From Oceanobacillus sp. CFH 90083 (GTDB lineage: Bacteria > Bacillota > Bacilli > Bacillales > Amphibacillaceae): 64,000 bases of DNA. A program made the position numbers and the translations under genes. The notes below the pieces were generated by a model. It saw only the letters and a list, made by a program, of their open reading frames with translations. It was not told the origin of the DNA and made no database searches. Within the stretch, counting starts at the first letter, position 1; the number at the start of each line of letters is the position of its first letter. Shown piece after piece: positions 23,440 through 33,478 of the stretch. The stretch is from assembly GCF_009389585.1 (NCBI RefSeq), contig NZ_VIYG01000007.1, forward strand, positions 62,001-126,000. Direction: 5' to 3'.

Positions 23440-24303
23440 TCAGAATAGATGTGTTGCAAATACAATCCGGTCTTTTCCATTAATATCCTTCTTTATTTCC
23501 ACATGACTGTCGGGAAAAACTTGCCAAATCTGTTCCTTCACAAGCTCACCCTGCGTATAGCCAATTTCAAATGCCAGCAGCGTATCTTCTTTTAAAGGCA
23601 TCTGCCTCAATTGTTCTATTATCTTATAGTATGCCGCCATTCCATCCTCTTCTGCAAAAAGAGCTAGGTCCGGATCAAAATCACGGACGGTATCACTAAG
23701 CTCCGGCGCTTCTGATTTTGCAATATAAGGCGGATTGGAAACAATCACATCAAATGGCATTGTTTCATTCATAAGCGGAGTCAAAAAATTTCCTTTAAGA
23801 AAGGAAATATCGGCTTTTAATTGTTTTGCATTCTGCTCAGCAATCTTTAGCGCTTTGTCTGAAATATCCGTAGCAAATACCGATGCATTACCTAGTTCCA
23901 AAGCCAGTGTAACAGCTATAATTCCGCTGCCTGTTCCTATATCAGCAATCCGGACAGGCGCTTGTTTCAAAGCGAGATATTCCTTCACAGCAAGAACAAG
24001 CTCCTCTGTTTCCGGCCGGGGAATTAAAACATCCTTACTTACCTGAAAGGAGCGGCCGTAAAACTCTTCATAGCCGGTCAAATGCTGGACGGGAACCCCG
24101 GTTTCCACATGTTCTATTATAGCTGCTTTGATCTGCGTAAGCTTATCTTCCGGTATTGGTTCACGTAAAGAAAGCAGCCATTCCTGCCTGGATAATCCTA
24201 AATGATACCTGATTAAAATCTCAGCGACCTTTGGTTCTCTATTTGCTTCTTCTAAAAAAAGAGAAGCCCAGTTAAGGGCTTCATAAATTTTCGTTTGGGT
24301 CAT
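23440..24303 (-). CDS. prmC: Release factor glutamine methyltransferase PrmC
   Basis: The 287-residue enzyme methylates the glutamine of the GGQ motif in release factors. The N-terminal helical domain (about 1-80) is followed by a class I methyltransferase fold with the SAM loop IADIGTGSGIIAVTLALE and the catalytic motif VSNPPYIAKSE. It begins three bases after the prfA stop codon, so enzyme and substrate are made from one message. Confidence 0.96.
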   Translation of the reverse strand: MTQTKIYEALNWASLFLEEANREPKVAEILIRYHLGLSRQEWLLSLREPIPEDKLTQIKAAIIEHVETGVPVQHLTGYEEFYGRSFQVSKDVLIPRPETEELVLAVKEYLALKQAPVRIADIGTGSGIIAVTLALELGNASVFATDISDKALKIAEQNAKQLKADISFLKGNFLTPLMNETMPFDVIVSNPPYIAKSEAPELSDTVRDFDPDLALFAEEDGMAAYYKIIEQLRQMPLKEDTLLAFEIGYTQGELVKEQIWQVFPDSHVEIKKDINGKDRIVFATHLF

Positions 24304-24306
24304 CAG

Positions 24307-25377
24307 TTATTCACCAATCTGCTCTAATTTTTTAGCCTGCTCTTCCATAACAAGCGCATCGATAAATTCATCCAGCTTGCCCTGCATAATCTGATCCAGC
24401 TTTTGAATCGTTAAGCCGATGCGATGATCCGTCACACGGTTTTGCGGGTAGTTATACGTACGGATACGCTCCGAACGATCTCCTGTACCAACCGCCGATT
24501 TACGGTTTTCATCATATTCTGCCTGCGCTTCCTGCTGGAATTTATCATAAATTCGGGCGCGTAATACCTTCATCGCTTTTTCTTTATTTTTAATCTGTGA
24601 TTTTTCATCCTGAATGGAAACGACAATCCCCGTAGGCTCATGCGTTAAACGTACCGCTGACATCGTTGTATTTACACTTTGTCCGCCCGGTCCGCTGGAA
24701 GCAAAGGTATCAACGCGGATATCCTTTTCATGCACGTCTATCTCTACTTCTTCCGCTTCAGGGAGTACCGCAACCGTTGCAGTCGAGGTATGAATCCGTC
24801 CGCCGGATTCTGTTTCCGGAACACGTTGTACGCGATGTGCACCATTTTCATACTTCAGTTTAGAAAAGACATCTGCACCATTGATCATAAAGATAATCTC
24901 TTTATAACCGCCAACGCCTGTGGAGCTTGCTTCCATCACTTCAATTTTCCAGCCCTGATTCTCTGCATAGCGTGAATACATCCGATATAAGTCGCCTGCA
25001 AATAAAGCAGCTTCATCCCCGCCGGCAGCACCGCGAATCTCCATAATAACGTTCTTATCATCATTTGGATCTTTCGGAAGCAGGAGAATCTTCATCTCGG
25101 CTTCTAATTCTTCCTTTCTGGAGGATAATTCAGATACTTCCATTTTTGCCATTTCCAGCATCTCGGCGTCTGAATCGTCTTCCAGCATTTCTTTCGCGTC
25201 TGCCAATTGTGATGTAACTTCTGTATACTCACGGTAAGCCTGAACAACGTTCTCCAGTCCAGCCTGTTCTTTCGAATACTCACGCAACTTTTGTGTATCA
25301 CTAATAATTTCCGGATCACTTAACATTTCATTTAATTTATTATACCGATCTTCCAGTGCCTGTAACCGATCTAACAC
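24307..25377 (-). CDS. prfA: Peptide chain release factor 1
   Basis: The 356-residue factor ends translation at UAA and UAG. The stop-recognition tripeptide Pro-Glu-Thr lies in [14 protein letters not shown] and the catalytic GGQ in [16 protein letters not shown]. The start is a GTG at 25377 after AGAGGTG. It is the first gene of the prfA-prmC pair and lies downstream of an 800-base repeat-bearing gap. Confidence 0.97.
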   Translation of the reverse strand: MLDRLQALEDRYNKLNEMLSDPEIISDTQKLREYSKEQAGLENVVQAYREYTEVTSQLADAKEMLEDDSDAEMLEMAKMEVSELSSRKEELEAEMKILLLPKDPNDDKNVIMEIRGAAGGDEAALFAGDLYRMYSRYAENQGWKIEVMEASSTGVGGYKEIIFMINGADVFSKLKYENGAHRVQRVPETESGGRIHTSTATVAVLPEAEEVEIDVHEKDIRVDTFASSGPGGQSVNTTMSAVRLTHEPTGIVVSIQDEKSQIKNKEKAMKVLRARIYDKFQQEAQAEYDENRKSAVGTGDRSERIRTYNYPQNRVTDHRIGLTIQKLDQIMQGKLDEFIDALVMEEQAKKLEQIGE

Positions 25378-25679
25378 AAGAATACACCTCTTTCTCTATA
25401 ACAGTCTTATTATATTATAAGGGAGCACCTGGGTCAATTGCACGTCTGATAAGAAGGAAATGCATAGTAGTTGCCGTTAAATATAAAAATATCTATAGAC
25501 TCTGCACGATTTTATACATGACATATCTATAGATACTTGATATTTTTTTCAATCCTTCTCTTTTTACTATAAAGAAAACCGCATGTATTCGTGAGTACTT
25601 TGTGAAAAAGGCAGCTATAAATTCACCTAATAAATACTATCCAAACTTCTATTATACATGTATAAAAATGATCTCGGAA

Positions 25680-26080
25680 CCAAAAGCGCAAAGCGCCCTT
25701 ACAGACTAAGAACGCGACGTCGTGTCGCGACGCCTGCACTAGCACGTCGTGTTCGTTGAAAAACGTAGAGATTGCGCCCCCATTCTTTGGGGGTGGTTCG
25801 ACTTTAGTCGAACTTCCTTTACCTTATGAGATAAAGGAAACATGTCCCTTTAGGGGTATGCCGACGTTAGGCTTCAGCCTGCTTTTAGTCGGCCTTCCTT
25901 TTTACTTTAAACCGCTGTTGACTTTCACCCGCAGGGCATAAGTGCAACGGTTTTTATGGGGTGAGTAATCGCAACCCCAACTATGCTTCTGTCTGCGCCT
26001 GTCGGCTTGCCAATCGCTAAGTCTTCTTTATCGTAGGGCGGCTCGTGTTAGCTCTAAAGTTTGGCGCTTGGAGCTGGACG
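25680..26080 (-). repeat. Long dispersed repeat, full copy
   Basis: About 400 bases whose minus strand matches 4011-4170 in order, from CAGCTCC through AAACTTTAGAG, CGCCCTAC, GTTCGACTAAAGTCGA, TCTACGTTTTT to TGCGCTTTTGGTT. It is richer in G and C than its surroundings, has many internal inverted repeats, and contains a hairpin repeat at 25957-25979. Confidence 0.7.
25957..25979 (+). repeat. Hairpin repeat, copy 4 (stem TGGGGT/ACCCCA)
   Basis: A perfect six-base-pair stem around the standard loop GAGTAATCGCA. Compared with copies 3 and 5 both sides of two stem pairs have changed together. Confidence 0.7.
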
Positions 26081-26179
26081 CAGCCATTTATCTGCAAATA
26101 GTTATCCACAAGCAAACAATTTTATAATTTTACTAGACCATAAAAAACTGCCGAACATATAGAATCGGCAGTCATTATA

Positions 26180-26803
26180 TTAACGATTTGTTTGCTTTAC
26201 TGTATTGCTTGTTATATTCACTTCCGGACGATTGGGCACTTCATGATGGTGCCGGCAGCGCGGCTCATAGGACTCTGAAGCTCCCACCAAAATAACAGGG
26301 TCATCATAGGATGCCGGCTTACCGTCAATCAGCCGCTGCGTTCTGCTTGCCGGCGATCCACAGAGCGGGCAGATTGCATTTAATTTTGTGACGGATTCAG
26401 ATAAAGCCATCAGCTGTGGCACCGGTTCAAAAGGAACTCCCCGAAAATCCATATCCAGGCCTGCGACAATCACGCGAATATCCCTCTTGACAAGCTCCTC
26501 TATCACATCGATGACATTATTATCAAAAAATTGCACCTCGTCTATTGCGACTATATCTGCACCTGGCTCTATTTCCTCTAAAATTTCTGCTGCATCCTGA
26601 ATTGATTTTGCAATGGTTGTTCTGCCGTCGTGAGAAACAACTGCTGTTTCATTATAACGATTATCTATCGCCGGTTTAAATACACATACCTTCAAATGTG
26701 CATACGTTGCTCTTCTGACACGACGTATTAACTCTTCTGATTTTCCGGAAAACATACTCCCGCAAATTAACTCTACCCAGCCGTTCCGCTTCATTATATG
26801 CAT
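26180..26803 (-). CDS. tdk: Thymidine kinase
   Basis: The 207-residue type II thymidine kinase makes dTMP from thymidine and ATP. The Walker A loop is [14 protein letters not shown] (about 15-28), Walker B with catalytic Glu is AIDEVQFFD, and the zinc ribbon is CPLCGSPA with CRHHH near the C-terminus. It keeps the B. subtilis order with rpmE and rho upstream and prfA downstream, though the gaps are long. Confidence 0.97.
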   Translation of the reverse strand: MHIMKRNGWVELICGSMFSGKSEELIRRVRRATYAHLKVCVFKPAIDNRYNETAVVSHDGRTTIAKSIQDAAEILEEIEPGADIVAIDEVQFFDNNVIDVIEELVKRDIRVIVAGLDMDFRGVPFEPVPQLMALSESVTKLNAICPLCGSPASRTQRLIDGKPASYDDPVILVGASESYEPRCRHHHEVPNRPEVNITSNTVKQTNR

Positions 26804-26912
26804 TTGGAGAAACCCCTCTCGCGAATAAAAGTATCTAAGTATATTCAGATGAAAGCTCTTTTAAATAAGACCGCATCAATGCATCTCATTAAAAAAGTAA
26901 TATATGAGGATA

Positions 26913-27184
26913 TTCAAAAAGTACCCAAATGATAAGCGGCGAATCTATGCGTTGACGCGTCTTTTCCGATTGGACTGGGACTGCGATTACTCGTCCCACC
27001 GAAGAGCTTTGCGATTACTCGTCCCACCAAGAGCGTTACTCACGTATTTCAAAGCATAGAGGAACTTCTGTTAAGACCGTCCACGTCTAGTGGATAACAC
27101 AGAAGTCATCATATCCTGTGAAAGCCCGTTCGTAAAAGCCACGTCTCCTTGACTTTCTTGCTTCTAATTTAACTACTTTTTGAA
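26913..27184. mobile_element. Small element with terminal inverted repeats (MITE-like)
   Basis: TTCAAAAAGT (26913-26922) and ACTTTTTGAA (27175-27184) are perfect 10-base terminal inverted repeats. The left end continues ACCCAAATGATAAGC, which resembles the left end of 29682-29796, and both contain a hairpin repeat about 60 bases in. No transposase is present. No target duplication is obvious. Confidence 0.55.
26976..27026 (+). repeat. Hairpin repeat, copy 5 plus a partial tandem copy
   Basis: TGGGAC and GTCCCA (26976-26981, 26993-26998) flank TGCGATTACTC, the standard loop read from the other strand. The loop and right arm, TGCGATTACTCGTCCCA, are repeated at 27010-27026 without a matching left arm. 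Confidence 0.7.
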
Positions 27185-27275
27185 CACACACTATATATGT
27201 TTTACTCTAATTTAGGTCTGCTGTTTTATCAAAAATGAAAAATACGATTTTTCATACTATACCTCAAGAAAAAGT

Positions 27276-27309
27276 AAAAAAACAGGCAAAATTAGACATT
27301 TTGCCTGTC
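27276..27309 (-). terminator. rpmE2 terminator
   Basis: On the minus strand ACAGGCAAAAT pairs with ATTTTGCCTGT around a five-base loop, followed by seven T. It ends the rpmE2 message. Confidence 0.9.
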
Positions 27310-27371
27310 CTTTAAGATTCAATTCCTTACAAAACCTGTATGAGCCGGGATTTTTCCGGTCTATCAGATAA

Positions 27372-27617
27372 TTAGTTAAGGTTATATTTTTTCTTAAAGC
27401 GATCCACACGGCCACCGACTTTGTCAGCTTTTTGCTTACCAGTGTAGAATGGATGTGAATCAGAGCTGATTTCAACTTTTAGTAGAGGGTATGTGTTACC
27501 GTCTTCCCACTCAATAGTCTCATCTGATTCTTTTGTTGATCCGCTTAAGAACTTGTAATTCGTGCTAGTATCTAGAAAAACTACTTTTCTATACTCTGGA
27601 TGGATATCCTTTTTCAT
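27372..27617 (-). CDS. rpmE2: Ribosomal protein L31 type B
   Basis: The 81-residue protein of the large ribosomal subunit begins [19 protein letters not shown] and has [16 protein letters not shown]. It lacks the CxxC zinc ligands of type A L31, so it is the zinc-free form, which in B. subtilis (YtiA) is induced by zinc shortage. Here it stands where B. subtilis keeps zinc-binding rpmE, between rho and tdk, so this strain may use the zinc-free type as its regular L31. No clear Zur box was picked out by eye. Confidence 0.95.
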   Translation of the reverse strand: MKKDIHPEYRKVVFLDTSTNYKFLSGSTKESDETIEWEDGNTYPLLKVEISSDSHPFYTGKQKADKVGGRVDRFKKKYNLN

Positions 27618-27830
27618 GTTCTTCTACTCCTTTTTGCCCTGAGTCCCTTGGAAACAGAGTTATTCTAAGAGTCGTTCGTGATGCAATATAAAGCACCCTA
27701 CCTAAACTCACATAGAAAGATTATAACAGTGTATAGAATGAAATGCAATAGAAGTTATTAACAAAAGAAAAAGTGAGACTTCTTTCATTTGAATAAGCAC
27801 TGTTTTCCCAACAGAAAAGTCAAAGCTTTT

Positions 27831-29114
27831 TTATTGACGGTTCATTCCTTTTCGCTTCATTTCATCGTCCATTAACTGCAGAAATTCTTCGTTATTCTTA
27901 GAATTTTTCATACGTTTTAAGAAGCGGTCTAAGAAATCATTGGAATCTTGCATCGTTTTACGCAGTAACCACATTTTCTCTAAATGTGCTTTATCAACTA
28001 AAAGCTCTTCTTTTCGGGTTCCTGAACGCAGGATATCAATTGCCGGGAAGATCCGGCGATCAGCAAGATGACGATTTAAGTGCAATTCCATGTTCCCTGT
28101 CCCTTTAAACTCCTCATAAATGACATCGTCCATTCGTGAGCCTGTGTCTACTAATGCCGTAGCTAAGATAGTAAAGCTGCCGCCTTCTTCAATATTTCTC
28201 GCCGCTCCAAAGAAACGCTTCGGACGGTGAAAGGCTGCCGGATCGATACCACCGGATAATGTGCGCCCGCTTGGAGGAATAACCAGGTTATACGCACGGG
28301 CTAAACGGGTAATGCTGTCCATCAAAACAATGACGTCACGCTTATGCTCTACCAGCCGCATCGCTCGCTCTAAAACAAGCTCAGATACTTTAATATGACT
28401 TTCCGGCACTTCGTCAAATGTAGAAGAAACGACATCTACATCCGGACCCACAGAACGTTCAATATCTGTTACTTCCTCCGGACGCTCATCCACCAGCAAA
28501 ATAATCAGCTTGGCATGCGGATGGTTTTGAGAAATGCTGTTTGCAATCTCTTTAATCAGCATCGTCTTACCAGCTTTTGGAGGCGCAACAATTAAACCGC
28601 GCTGTCCAAATCCGACTGGTGTCATTAAATCCATAATACGTGTTGATAATTGATTTGTTTCTGTTTCTAATTTAATTGGCCGGTTTGGATAAAGTGCGGT
28701 CAGTGCTGGAAAATGCACACGGTCCTTGGAAGAATCCGGGTCCTCATCATTGACAGCATCTACATGCAACAGACCGTAATAGCGTTCATTTTCTTTTGGA
28801 GGACGCACCTTCCCAGATACTTTATCCCCATTTCTTAAATCAAAACGGCGAATTTGCGATGCAGAGATGTAGATATCCTCTGCACTTGGAGAATAGTTAA
28901 TCGGACGCAAGAATCCAAAGCCCTCTGAAGGAATAATTTCTAAGATTCCATCCATAAATAAAAAGCCGTCTTTTTCCGCCTGCGCTTTTAATATTGCAAA
29001 AATTAGCTCTTTCTTTGTCAGCTTTGCATAGTAAGAAATTTTATAATCCTTTGCAAGTGCATAAATCTCTTTTAACGTCATTGTCTCTAAACTAGAGATT
29101 GTTAGTGTTGCCAT
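27831..29114 (-). CDS. rho: Transcription termination factor Rho
   Basis: The 427-residue hexameric RNA helicase ends transcription of untranslated RNA. The N-terminal helix bundle (1-45) and cold-shock-like RNA-binding domain ([20 protein letters not shown]) precede the ATPase domain with Walker [16 protein letters not shown] and Walker [18 protein letters not shown], followed by the Q-loop and R-loop ([20 protein letters not shown]). Length is normal. Gene order rho-rpmE-tdk is that of B. subtilis, but glpX, expected between murAB and rho, is missing. Confidence 0.97.
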   Translation of the reverse strand: MATLTISSLETMTLKEIYALAKDYKISYYAKLTKKELIFAILKAQAEKDGFLFMDGILEIIPSEGFGFLRPINYSPSAEDIYISASQIRRFDLRNGDKVSGKVRPPKENERYYGLLHVDAVNDEDPDSSKDRVHFPALTALYPNRPIKLETETNQLSTRIMDLMTPVGFGQRGLIVAPPKAGKTMLIKEIANSISQNHPHAKLIILLVDERPEEVTDIERSVGPDVDVVSSTFDEVPESHIKVSELVLERAMRLVEHKRDVIVLMDSITRLARAYNLVIPPSGRTLSGGIDPAAFHRPKRFFGAARNIEEGGSFTILATALVDTGSRMDDVIYEEFKGTGNMELHLNRHLADRRIFPAIDILRSGTRKEELLVDKAHLEKMWLLRKTMQDSNDFLDRFLKRMKNSKNNEEFLQLMDDEMKRKGMNRQ

Positions 29115-29681
29115 TAAATCACCACGCCTGTTCTAGGTTCTTTTATATTTTTAATGAGACGAATAAGGATTGTCCCATAAAGTAATCCATACAATTACTG
29201 TATTTAAAAAAACAATTTGATTGGCTACCAACCTTTACATTTTCAAACAGCAAATAGGCTGTTTACATATCACTACCTTCTTCTCATCCCTGCACCTATC
29301 TTCTTAACCTTGTATACGCTTCACTAAGCTTTTATTCATTAAAAATTCCAATCAAAATACAGTTAGAGAACGGTATTTCTGATTATTTAACAGTTTATCA
29401 TTCGTTTTTGTTTTAGAAATGATATGTATCTGGTATTGGGTGAAAATCTCATTAACTTCCTTTTTTCATCTATACAAAGTCTTGACTATAAAAGTACCAC
29501 TTTAATCACGGTATTCAAAACTGATTGTCCTGTATATGGAAGGAGTACGAAGAAGACTTGCTCTGTTTACCAGAGGCAATTAGAAGCTATTATCATACTG
29601 CAGCAGTCTTTGAATAACAGTCACTGCCCCATGTTACTTATTGAACGGACAGAGCTTTCTGCAAAGCAAATCATTAAAGGC

Positions 29682-29796
29682 TGTTCAAAAAGCGCTCAAA
29701 TGATAAGCAAGGGACTCTTTAGTTAACGTGTTTTTTCCGATAGGACAGGGAATGGGATTACTCGCTCCATTGAAAACTGTCGGACCTTTTTGAACA
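29682..29796. mobile_element. Short MITE-like element
   Basis: TGTTCAAAAAG (29682-29692) and CTTTTTGAACA (29786-29796) are perfect 11-base inverted ends around 93 bases. The interior matches parts of the 26913-27184 element (CAAATGATAAGC, TTTTTTCCGAT, GGATTACTCG). A degenerate hairpin repeat lies at 29747-29769. A solitary similar right end, TTTTTTGAACACG, is seen at about 30377-30389, near a degenerate GGATTACTCGCTCC at 30315-30328. Confidence 0.55.
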
Positions 29797-30220
29797 CGTA
29801 CCATTAGAGATTCATTTCTTGCAGGATGCAGCATCTCTATAAAATGATTTTGCCCTATTTCACTGTCAGCATTTTATCAAATTGATTTATTTTATTAAAC
29901 AATTATTATCATACTCTTTTACGAATAAAGATTCAATAGACTTTTTTGTCAAAAATAGAGGAATTTTATCACAGATAGTCGTCCGTAAAACTCCCACTGG
30001 TGGAAGTTTCGTTTTATATCATGTTGTCAATGACTTTCGGACATCATTTGGAGTTATGAGAAAACATACCCAGCACACCGGCTTTCCAAATCTATCGTAG
30101 TTATTTGAGGACAGATGAAAGTACATCTTATTCTATCAAAAGGTTGAAAAGGATACAGAATAAGGATAAATCCAAGGTAAAAAATATTTGGTGACCACTG
30201 CATGTCCTCACTCAAAAATC

Positions 30221-30265
30221 CTATATAATAAAAGAGAAGGAAAGGTCTTCTCTTTTATTATATAG
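30221..30265. repeat. Perfect 19-base-pair AT-rich hairpin
   Basis: The arms 30221-30239 and 30247-30265 are fully complementary around a seven-base loop, GAAAGGT. No T run follows on either strand. It could end the murAB transcript or be part of a repeat. Confidence 0.6.
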
Positions 30266-30393
30266 CTGCGCTCTGTGAGGTCAGGCTGACTAAAACTCAG
30301 GTATTCTCAAGCTTGGATTACTCGCTCCGATGACAACATTTAAGCGTTGAAAAATTTGATGCAGCCTTTTATCGTATTTTTTGAACACGCCAT

Positions 30394-31680
30394 TTACGTA
30401 TTCTGATCCTGATAAATTTCTGATTCGGACATTTCTTCTCTCCAAATTGTAGCGCCAAGTGAAGAAAGTTTGTCCGTTAAATTCTCATAACCTCGATCAA
30501 TATGATCCAAACCAGTAATTTCAGTCACTCCATTTGCAAGTAAACCTGCTATTACTAATGATGCTCCAGCACGGAGGTCACTAGCCTTTACTTTAGCACC
30601 TTCTAATTGCGTAGGTCCAGAAACAATGACAGACCCACCTTCCACCTTAATTTCTGCATTCATTCGGCGCAGCTCATCAATATGCTTTAAACGTGCAGAA
30701 TAAATTGTATCAATGATAACACCCGAATGACCTGCTTGTGTTAACAGTGTCGTAAATGGCTGCTGCAAATCCGTCGGAAAACCTGGATAAACCAGTGTTT
30801 TAATATCGACACTGCCTAAAGCATTTGTTTTGGCAACATATAATTGATCGTTGTGCGATTCAATATTTACATTCATTTCCCGCAGTTTTGCAATTAAAGA
30901 CTCCATGTGCTGCGGGATAACATTGTCAATGACAACCTCTTTTCCCATTGCTGCGGCTGCAATCGCATAGGTCCCAGCCTCAATACGATCAGGAATAATC
31001 GTGTGCGTACAACCATGTAGTGAAGAAACGCCATCAATACGAATGACATCTGTTCCAACACCTTTAATCTGGGCACCCATATTCGTTAATAAAGTTGCAA
31101 CATCAATAATTTCGGGTTCTTTTGCAGCATTTTCAATGATTGTTTGTCCTTTTGCTTTTACTGCTGCAAGCATAATATTGATGGTAGCACCAACACTGAC
31201 GACATCAAGATAAATGCGGGCACCGCGAAGCTCCTTGGCACGCAAATAAATCGCACCCTGCTCATTTGTAACTTCTGCCCCCAGCGCTTCAAAGCCTTTA
31301 ATATGCTGGTCGATTGGGCGTGGACCTAAGTAACACCCTCCAGGTAAACCAATGACTGCTTTATTAAATTTTCCAAGCATGGCACCCATAAAATAATAGG
31401 ATGCACGTAATTTTTTGACTCTTCCATTTGGTAATGGCATGGCAATCATCTTCTCTGGATGAATCGTCATATCCTGACCACTCCGAGACACCGTTCCGCC
31501 AATTTCCTCCAGCAGCGCACCTAATGTGTCTACATCAGAAATATTCGGCAACCCTTCAATAGTCACTGTCGAATCGGCAAGAATAGCTGCAGGCAATAGT
31601 GCTACTGCGCTATTTTTTGCACCACTGATATGAACTTCTCCAGACAGTTCATGCCCACCCTCAATTAATAACTTTTGCAT
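30394..31680 (-). CDS. murAB: UDP-N-acetylglucosamine 1-carboxyvinyltransferase MurAB (MurZ)
   Basis: The 428-residue second MurA also catalyses enolpyruvate transfer to UDP-GlcNAc. The catalytic Cys116 lies in [14 protein letters not shown] and Lys22-Asn23 in [11 protein letters not shown]. Its place between the tal/fbaA pair and rho is that of B. subtilis murAB. In Bacillus the MurAA type is the essential one, with MurAB as an accessory enzyme. Confidence 0.95.
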   Translation of the reverse strand: MQKLLIEGGHELSGEVHISGAKNSAVALLPAAILADSTVTIEGLPNISDVDTLGALLEEIGGTVSRSGQDMTIHPEKMIAMPLPNGRVKKLRASYYFMGAMLGKFNKAVIGLPGGCYLGPRPIDQHIKGFEALGAEVTNEQGAIYLRAKELRGARIYLDVVSVGATINIMLAAVKAKGQTIIENAAKEPEIIDVATLLTNMGAQIKGVGTDVIRIDGVSSLHGCTHTIIPDRIEAGTYAIAAAAMGKEVVIDNVIPQHMESLIAKLREMNVNIESHNDQLYVAKTNALGSVDIKTLVYPGFPTDLQQPFTTLLTQAGHSGVIIDTIYSARLKHIDELRRMNAEIKVEGGSVIVSGPTQLEGAKVKASDLRAGASLVIAGLLANGVTEITGLDHIDRGYENLTDKLSSLGATIWREEMSESEIYQDQNT

Positions 31681-31797
31681 GTAAAAACCTCGTTCCTATG
31701 GAAGTTATACTCCACAAGTTTGTTTGTTGATTCAGCTGCGTTACCTTTCACTTCTAACCCTTGTCTTATTGTCTGCCTTTTTTCCAACTCTATGCAA

Positions 31798-32439
31798 TTA
31801 TTTTTGTTTATTCCAATCTGCCAAGAATTTTTCAATTCCCTGATCCGTTAATGGATGCTTTACTAATGATGATAGAACGTTGAATGGAATCGTTGCAATG
31901 TGCGCACCATTTAATGCAGCATCTGTTACATGGATTGGATTACGGATAGATGCAGCAATAATTTCTGTCTGAATAGAATGACGGTCAAAAATTGCAGCAA
32001 CATTTGCGATCAACTCCATGCCATCTTGCCCAATATCATCCAGTCTTCCTAAAAACGGAGATACATATGTTGCTCCTGCTCTTGCTGCAAGCAATGCCTG
32101 ATTCGCATTAAAGATTAAGGTTACATTTGTTTTGATGTTTAATTCACTGAATGCCTTAACCGCTTTCAATCCTTCAAGAGTCATCGGAACCTTTACAGTA
32201 ATATTGGGGGCAATCGCTGCAAGCTCTTTTCCTTCCTCAATCATCCCCTCTGCGTCTTCAGAAATAACCTCTGCACTGACAGATCCGGAAACCTCTTCTG
32301 TAATTTCACGCAAACGGTCATGAAAAGAAACACCTTCTTTTGCTACTAGACTTGGATTCGTTGTAACCCCTGCCAAAATCCCAAGCTTATTTGCTTCTTT
32401 AATGTCTTCAATATTAGCTGTGTCGATGAAAAATTTCAT
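31798..32439 (-). CDS. tal: Transaldolase / fructose-6-phosphate aldolase family
   Basis: The ATG at 32439 is preceded by GGGAGGT and gives a 213-residue protein beginning [14 protein letters not shown], the standard start of short transaldolases. The Schiff-base lysine is in [15 protein letters not shown] (about 80-94). These short enzymes act in the non-oxidative pentose phosphate branch or as fructose-6-phosphate aldolases; residues at the active site would need a structural comparison to choose. It follows fbaA with a strong hairpin between. Confidence 0.93.
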   Translation of the reverse strand: MKFFIDTANIEDIKEANKLGILAGVTTNPSLVAKEGVSFHDRLREITEEVSGSVSAEVISEDAEGMIEEGKELAAIAPNITVKVPMTLEGLKAVKAFSELNIKTNVTLIFNANQALLAARAGATYVSPFLGRLDDIGQDGMELIANVAAIFDRHSIQTEIIAASIRNPIHVTDAALNGAHIATIPFNVLSSLVKHPLTDQGIEKFLADWNKQK

Positions 32440-32465
32440 AATGAATACCTCCCTGAGATGTTGTA

Positions 32466-32496
32466 GCAAAAGCTGCACCACTGGTACAGCTTTTGC
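32466..32496 (-). promoter_or_regulatory. Strong hairpin in the fbaA-tal spacer
   Basis: GCAAAAGCTGCACC (32466-32479) and GGTACAGCTTTTGC (32483-32496) pair over 14 positions with one G-U, around a three-base loop. No T run follows. It may protect or attenuate the message between the abundant aldolase and transaldolase. Confidence 0.6.
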
Positions 32497-32521
32497 CGAA
32501 TATATCTTATAATTACATCAC

Positions 32522-33376
32522 TTACGCTTGATTAGATGAACCAAACTCACGCATTTTACCGATTACTGTTTCTTTAATCGCTGCTGTACCTGGTCCTAAA
32601 TATTTACGTGGATCGTATAAATCAGGTTTTGCTGCTAATGTTTCACGAACAGCTTTTGTCTGAGAAATTTGGTTTTCCGTATTTACATTTATTTTAGCAG
32701 TTCCCAATGAAATTGCTTTTTGAATATCTTTGGTAGGAATCCCCGTACCGCCGTGAAGCACCAATGGTACGTTTACTAAATCTAAGATTTCCTTCATTTC
32801 CGTGAATCCTAAGTTCGGCTCCCCTTGGTATGGACCATGAACAGAGCCTAGAGCTGGAGCTAAGCAGTCAACCTTTGCTTCTTTAACAAGACGATCACAT
32901 TCATCTTTATCTGCATAGTTGATTCCGCCGATAACACCATCTTCTTCTCCACCTACAGTACCAACTTCTGCCTCAACAGATACGCCATGGATATGCGCAA
33001 GCTCAACCACTTTCTGTGTTACTGCAATATTCTCTTCAATCGGTGAATGAGAGCCATCAATCATAACAGAAGTGAATCCTGCATGGATAGCTTCTGCACA
33101 GCTTTTAAAGCTGGACCCGTGATCTAAGTGGATTGCAACAGGCACAGTTGTCCCATAAGAATCCATTAAAGATTTAACCATAGCAACTACAACATTATAG
33201 CCGCCCATATATTTTCCAGCACCCTCAGAAACACCAAGAATTACTGGTGACTTTTCTTCTTGAGCTGCTTGGAGAATAGCTTGGATATATTCCAGGTTGT
33301 TAATATTGAACTGACCTACAGCATATCCATTCTCTTTTCCTTTTTCAAGCATTTCCTTCATTGATACTAAAGGCAT
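32522..33376 (-). CDS. fbaA: Class II fructose-bisphosphate aldolase
   Basis: The ATG at 33376 lies after AAGGAGGA and gives a 284-residue protein starting [10 protein letters not shown], as in B. subtilis FbaA. The zinc-dependent glycolytic enzyme splits fructose-1,6-bisphosphate. Zinc-ligand histidines are seen in HLDHGSSF, in the VHGPYQGEP region and in VLHGGTGIP, and NVNTENQ closes the phosphate site. It lies between spo0F and tal as in B. subtilis. Confidence 0.97.
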   Translation of the reverse strand: MPLVSMKEMLEKGKENGYAVGQFNINNLEYIQAILQAAQEEKSPVILGVSEGAGKYMGGYNVVVAMVKSLMDSYGTTVPVAIHLDHGSSFKSCAEAIHAGFTSVMIDGSHSPIEENIAVTQKVVELAHIHGVSVEAEVGTVGGEEDGVIGGINYADKDECDRLVKEAKVDCLAPALGSVHGPYQGEPNLGFTEMKEILDLVNVPLVLHGGTGIPTKDIQKAISLGTAKINVNTENQISQTKAVRETLAAKPDLYDPRKYLGPGTAAIKETVIGKMREFGSSNQA

Positions 33377-33478
33377 ACCAAGTTCCTCCTTCAATTTATC
33401 TGCATGAACTTCTGACAATATTCATTACAATATAAGAATACCAATTTCATGACTTTATCGCAACAAAGTAGCAGCGAT

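Larger units (their letters stand above)
25378..26179. other. 802-base gap dominated by a long repeat
   Basis: The gap between tdk and prfA holds the long dispersed repeat (25680-26080) with a hairpin repeat inside it. No coding region is supported. The first 300 bases (25378-25677) are AT-rich and show no clear feature. Confidence 0.6.
26804..27371. other. 568-base gap with an inverted-repeat element and the rpmE2 terminator
   Basis: The gap contains the 272-base element 26913-27184 and, next to rpmE2, its terminator. No gene is supported. Confidence 0.6.
29115..30393. other. 1,279-base gap between murAB and rho
   Basis: This is the longest gap in the window. In B. subtilis glpX lies here; no trace of it was found by reading the frames. 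The gap holds a MITE-like element (29682-29796), a second similar right end near 30379, a perfect 19-base-pair hairpin (30221-30265) and another near 29992-30013. The few open frames have no ribosome sites or familiar sequence. Confidence 0.5.

Noticed and set aside
25756-25941. A 61-codon plus-strand frame in the long repeat
   Set aside because: It lies wholly inside repeat DNA, lacks a ribosome site, and the shorter copy of the repeat does not preserve it.
29424-29726. A 100-codon plus-strand open frame in the murAB-rho gap
   Set aside because: No ribosome site, runs into a MITE-like element at its end, and resembles no known protein.
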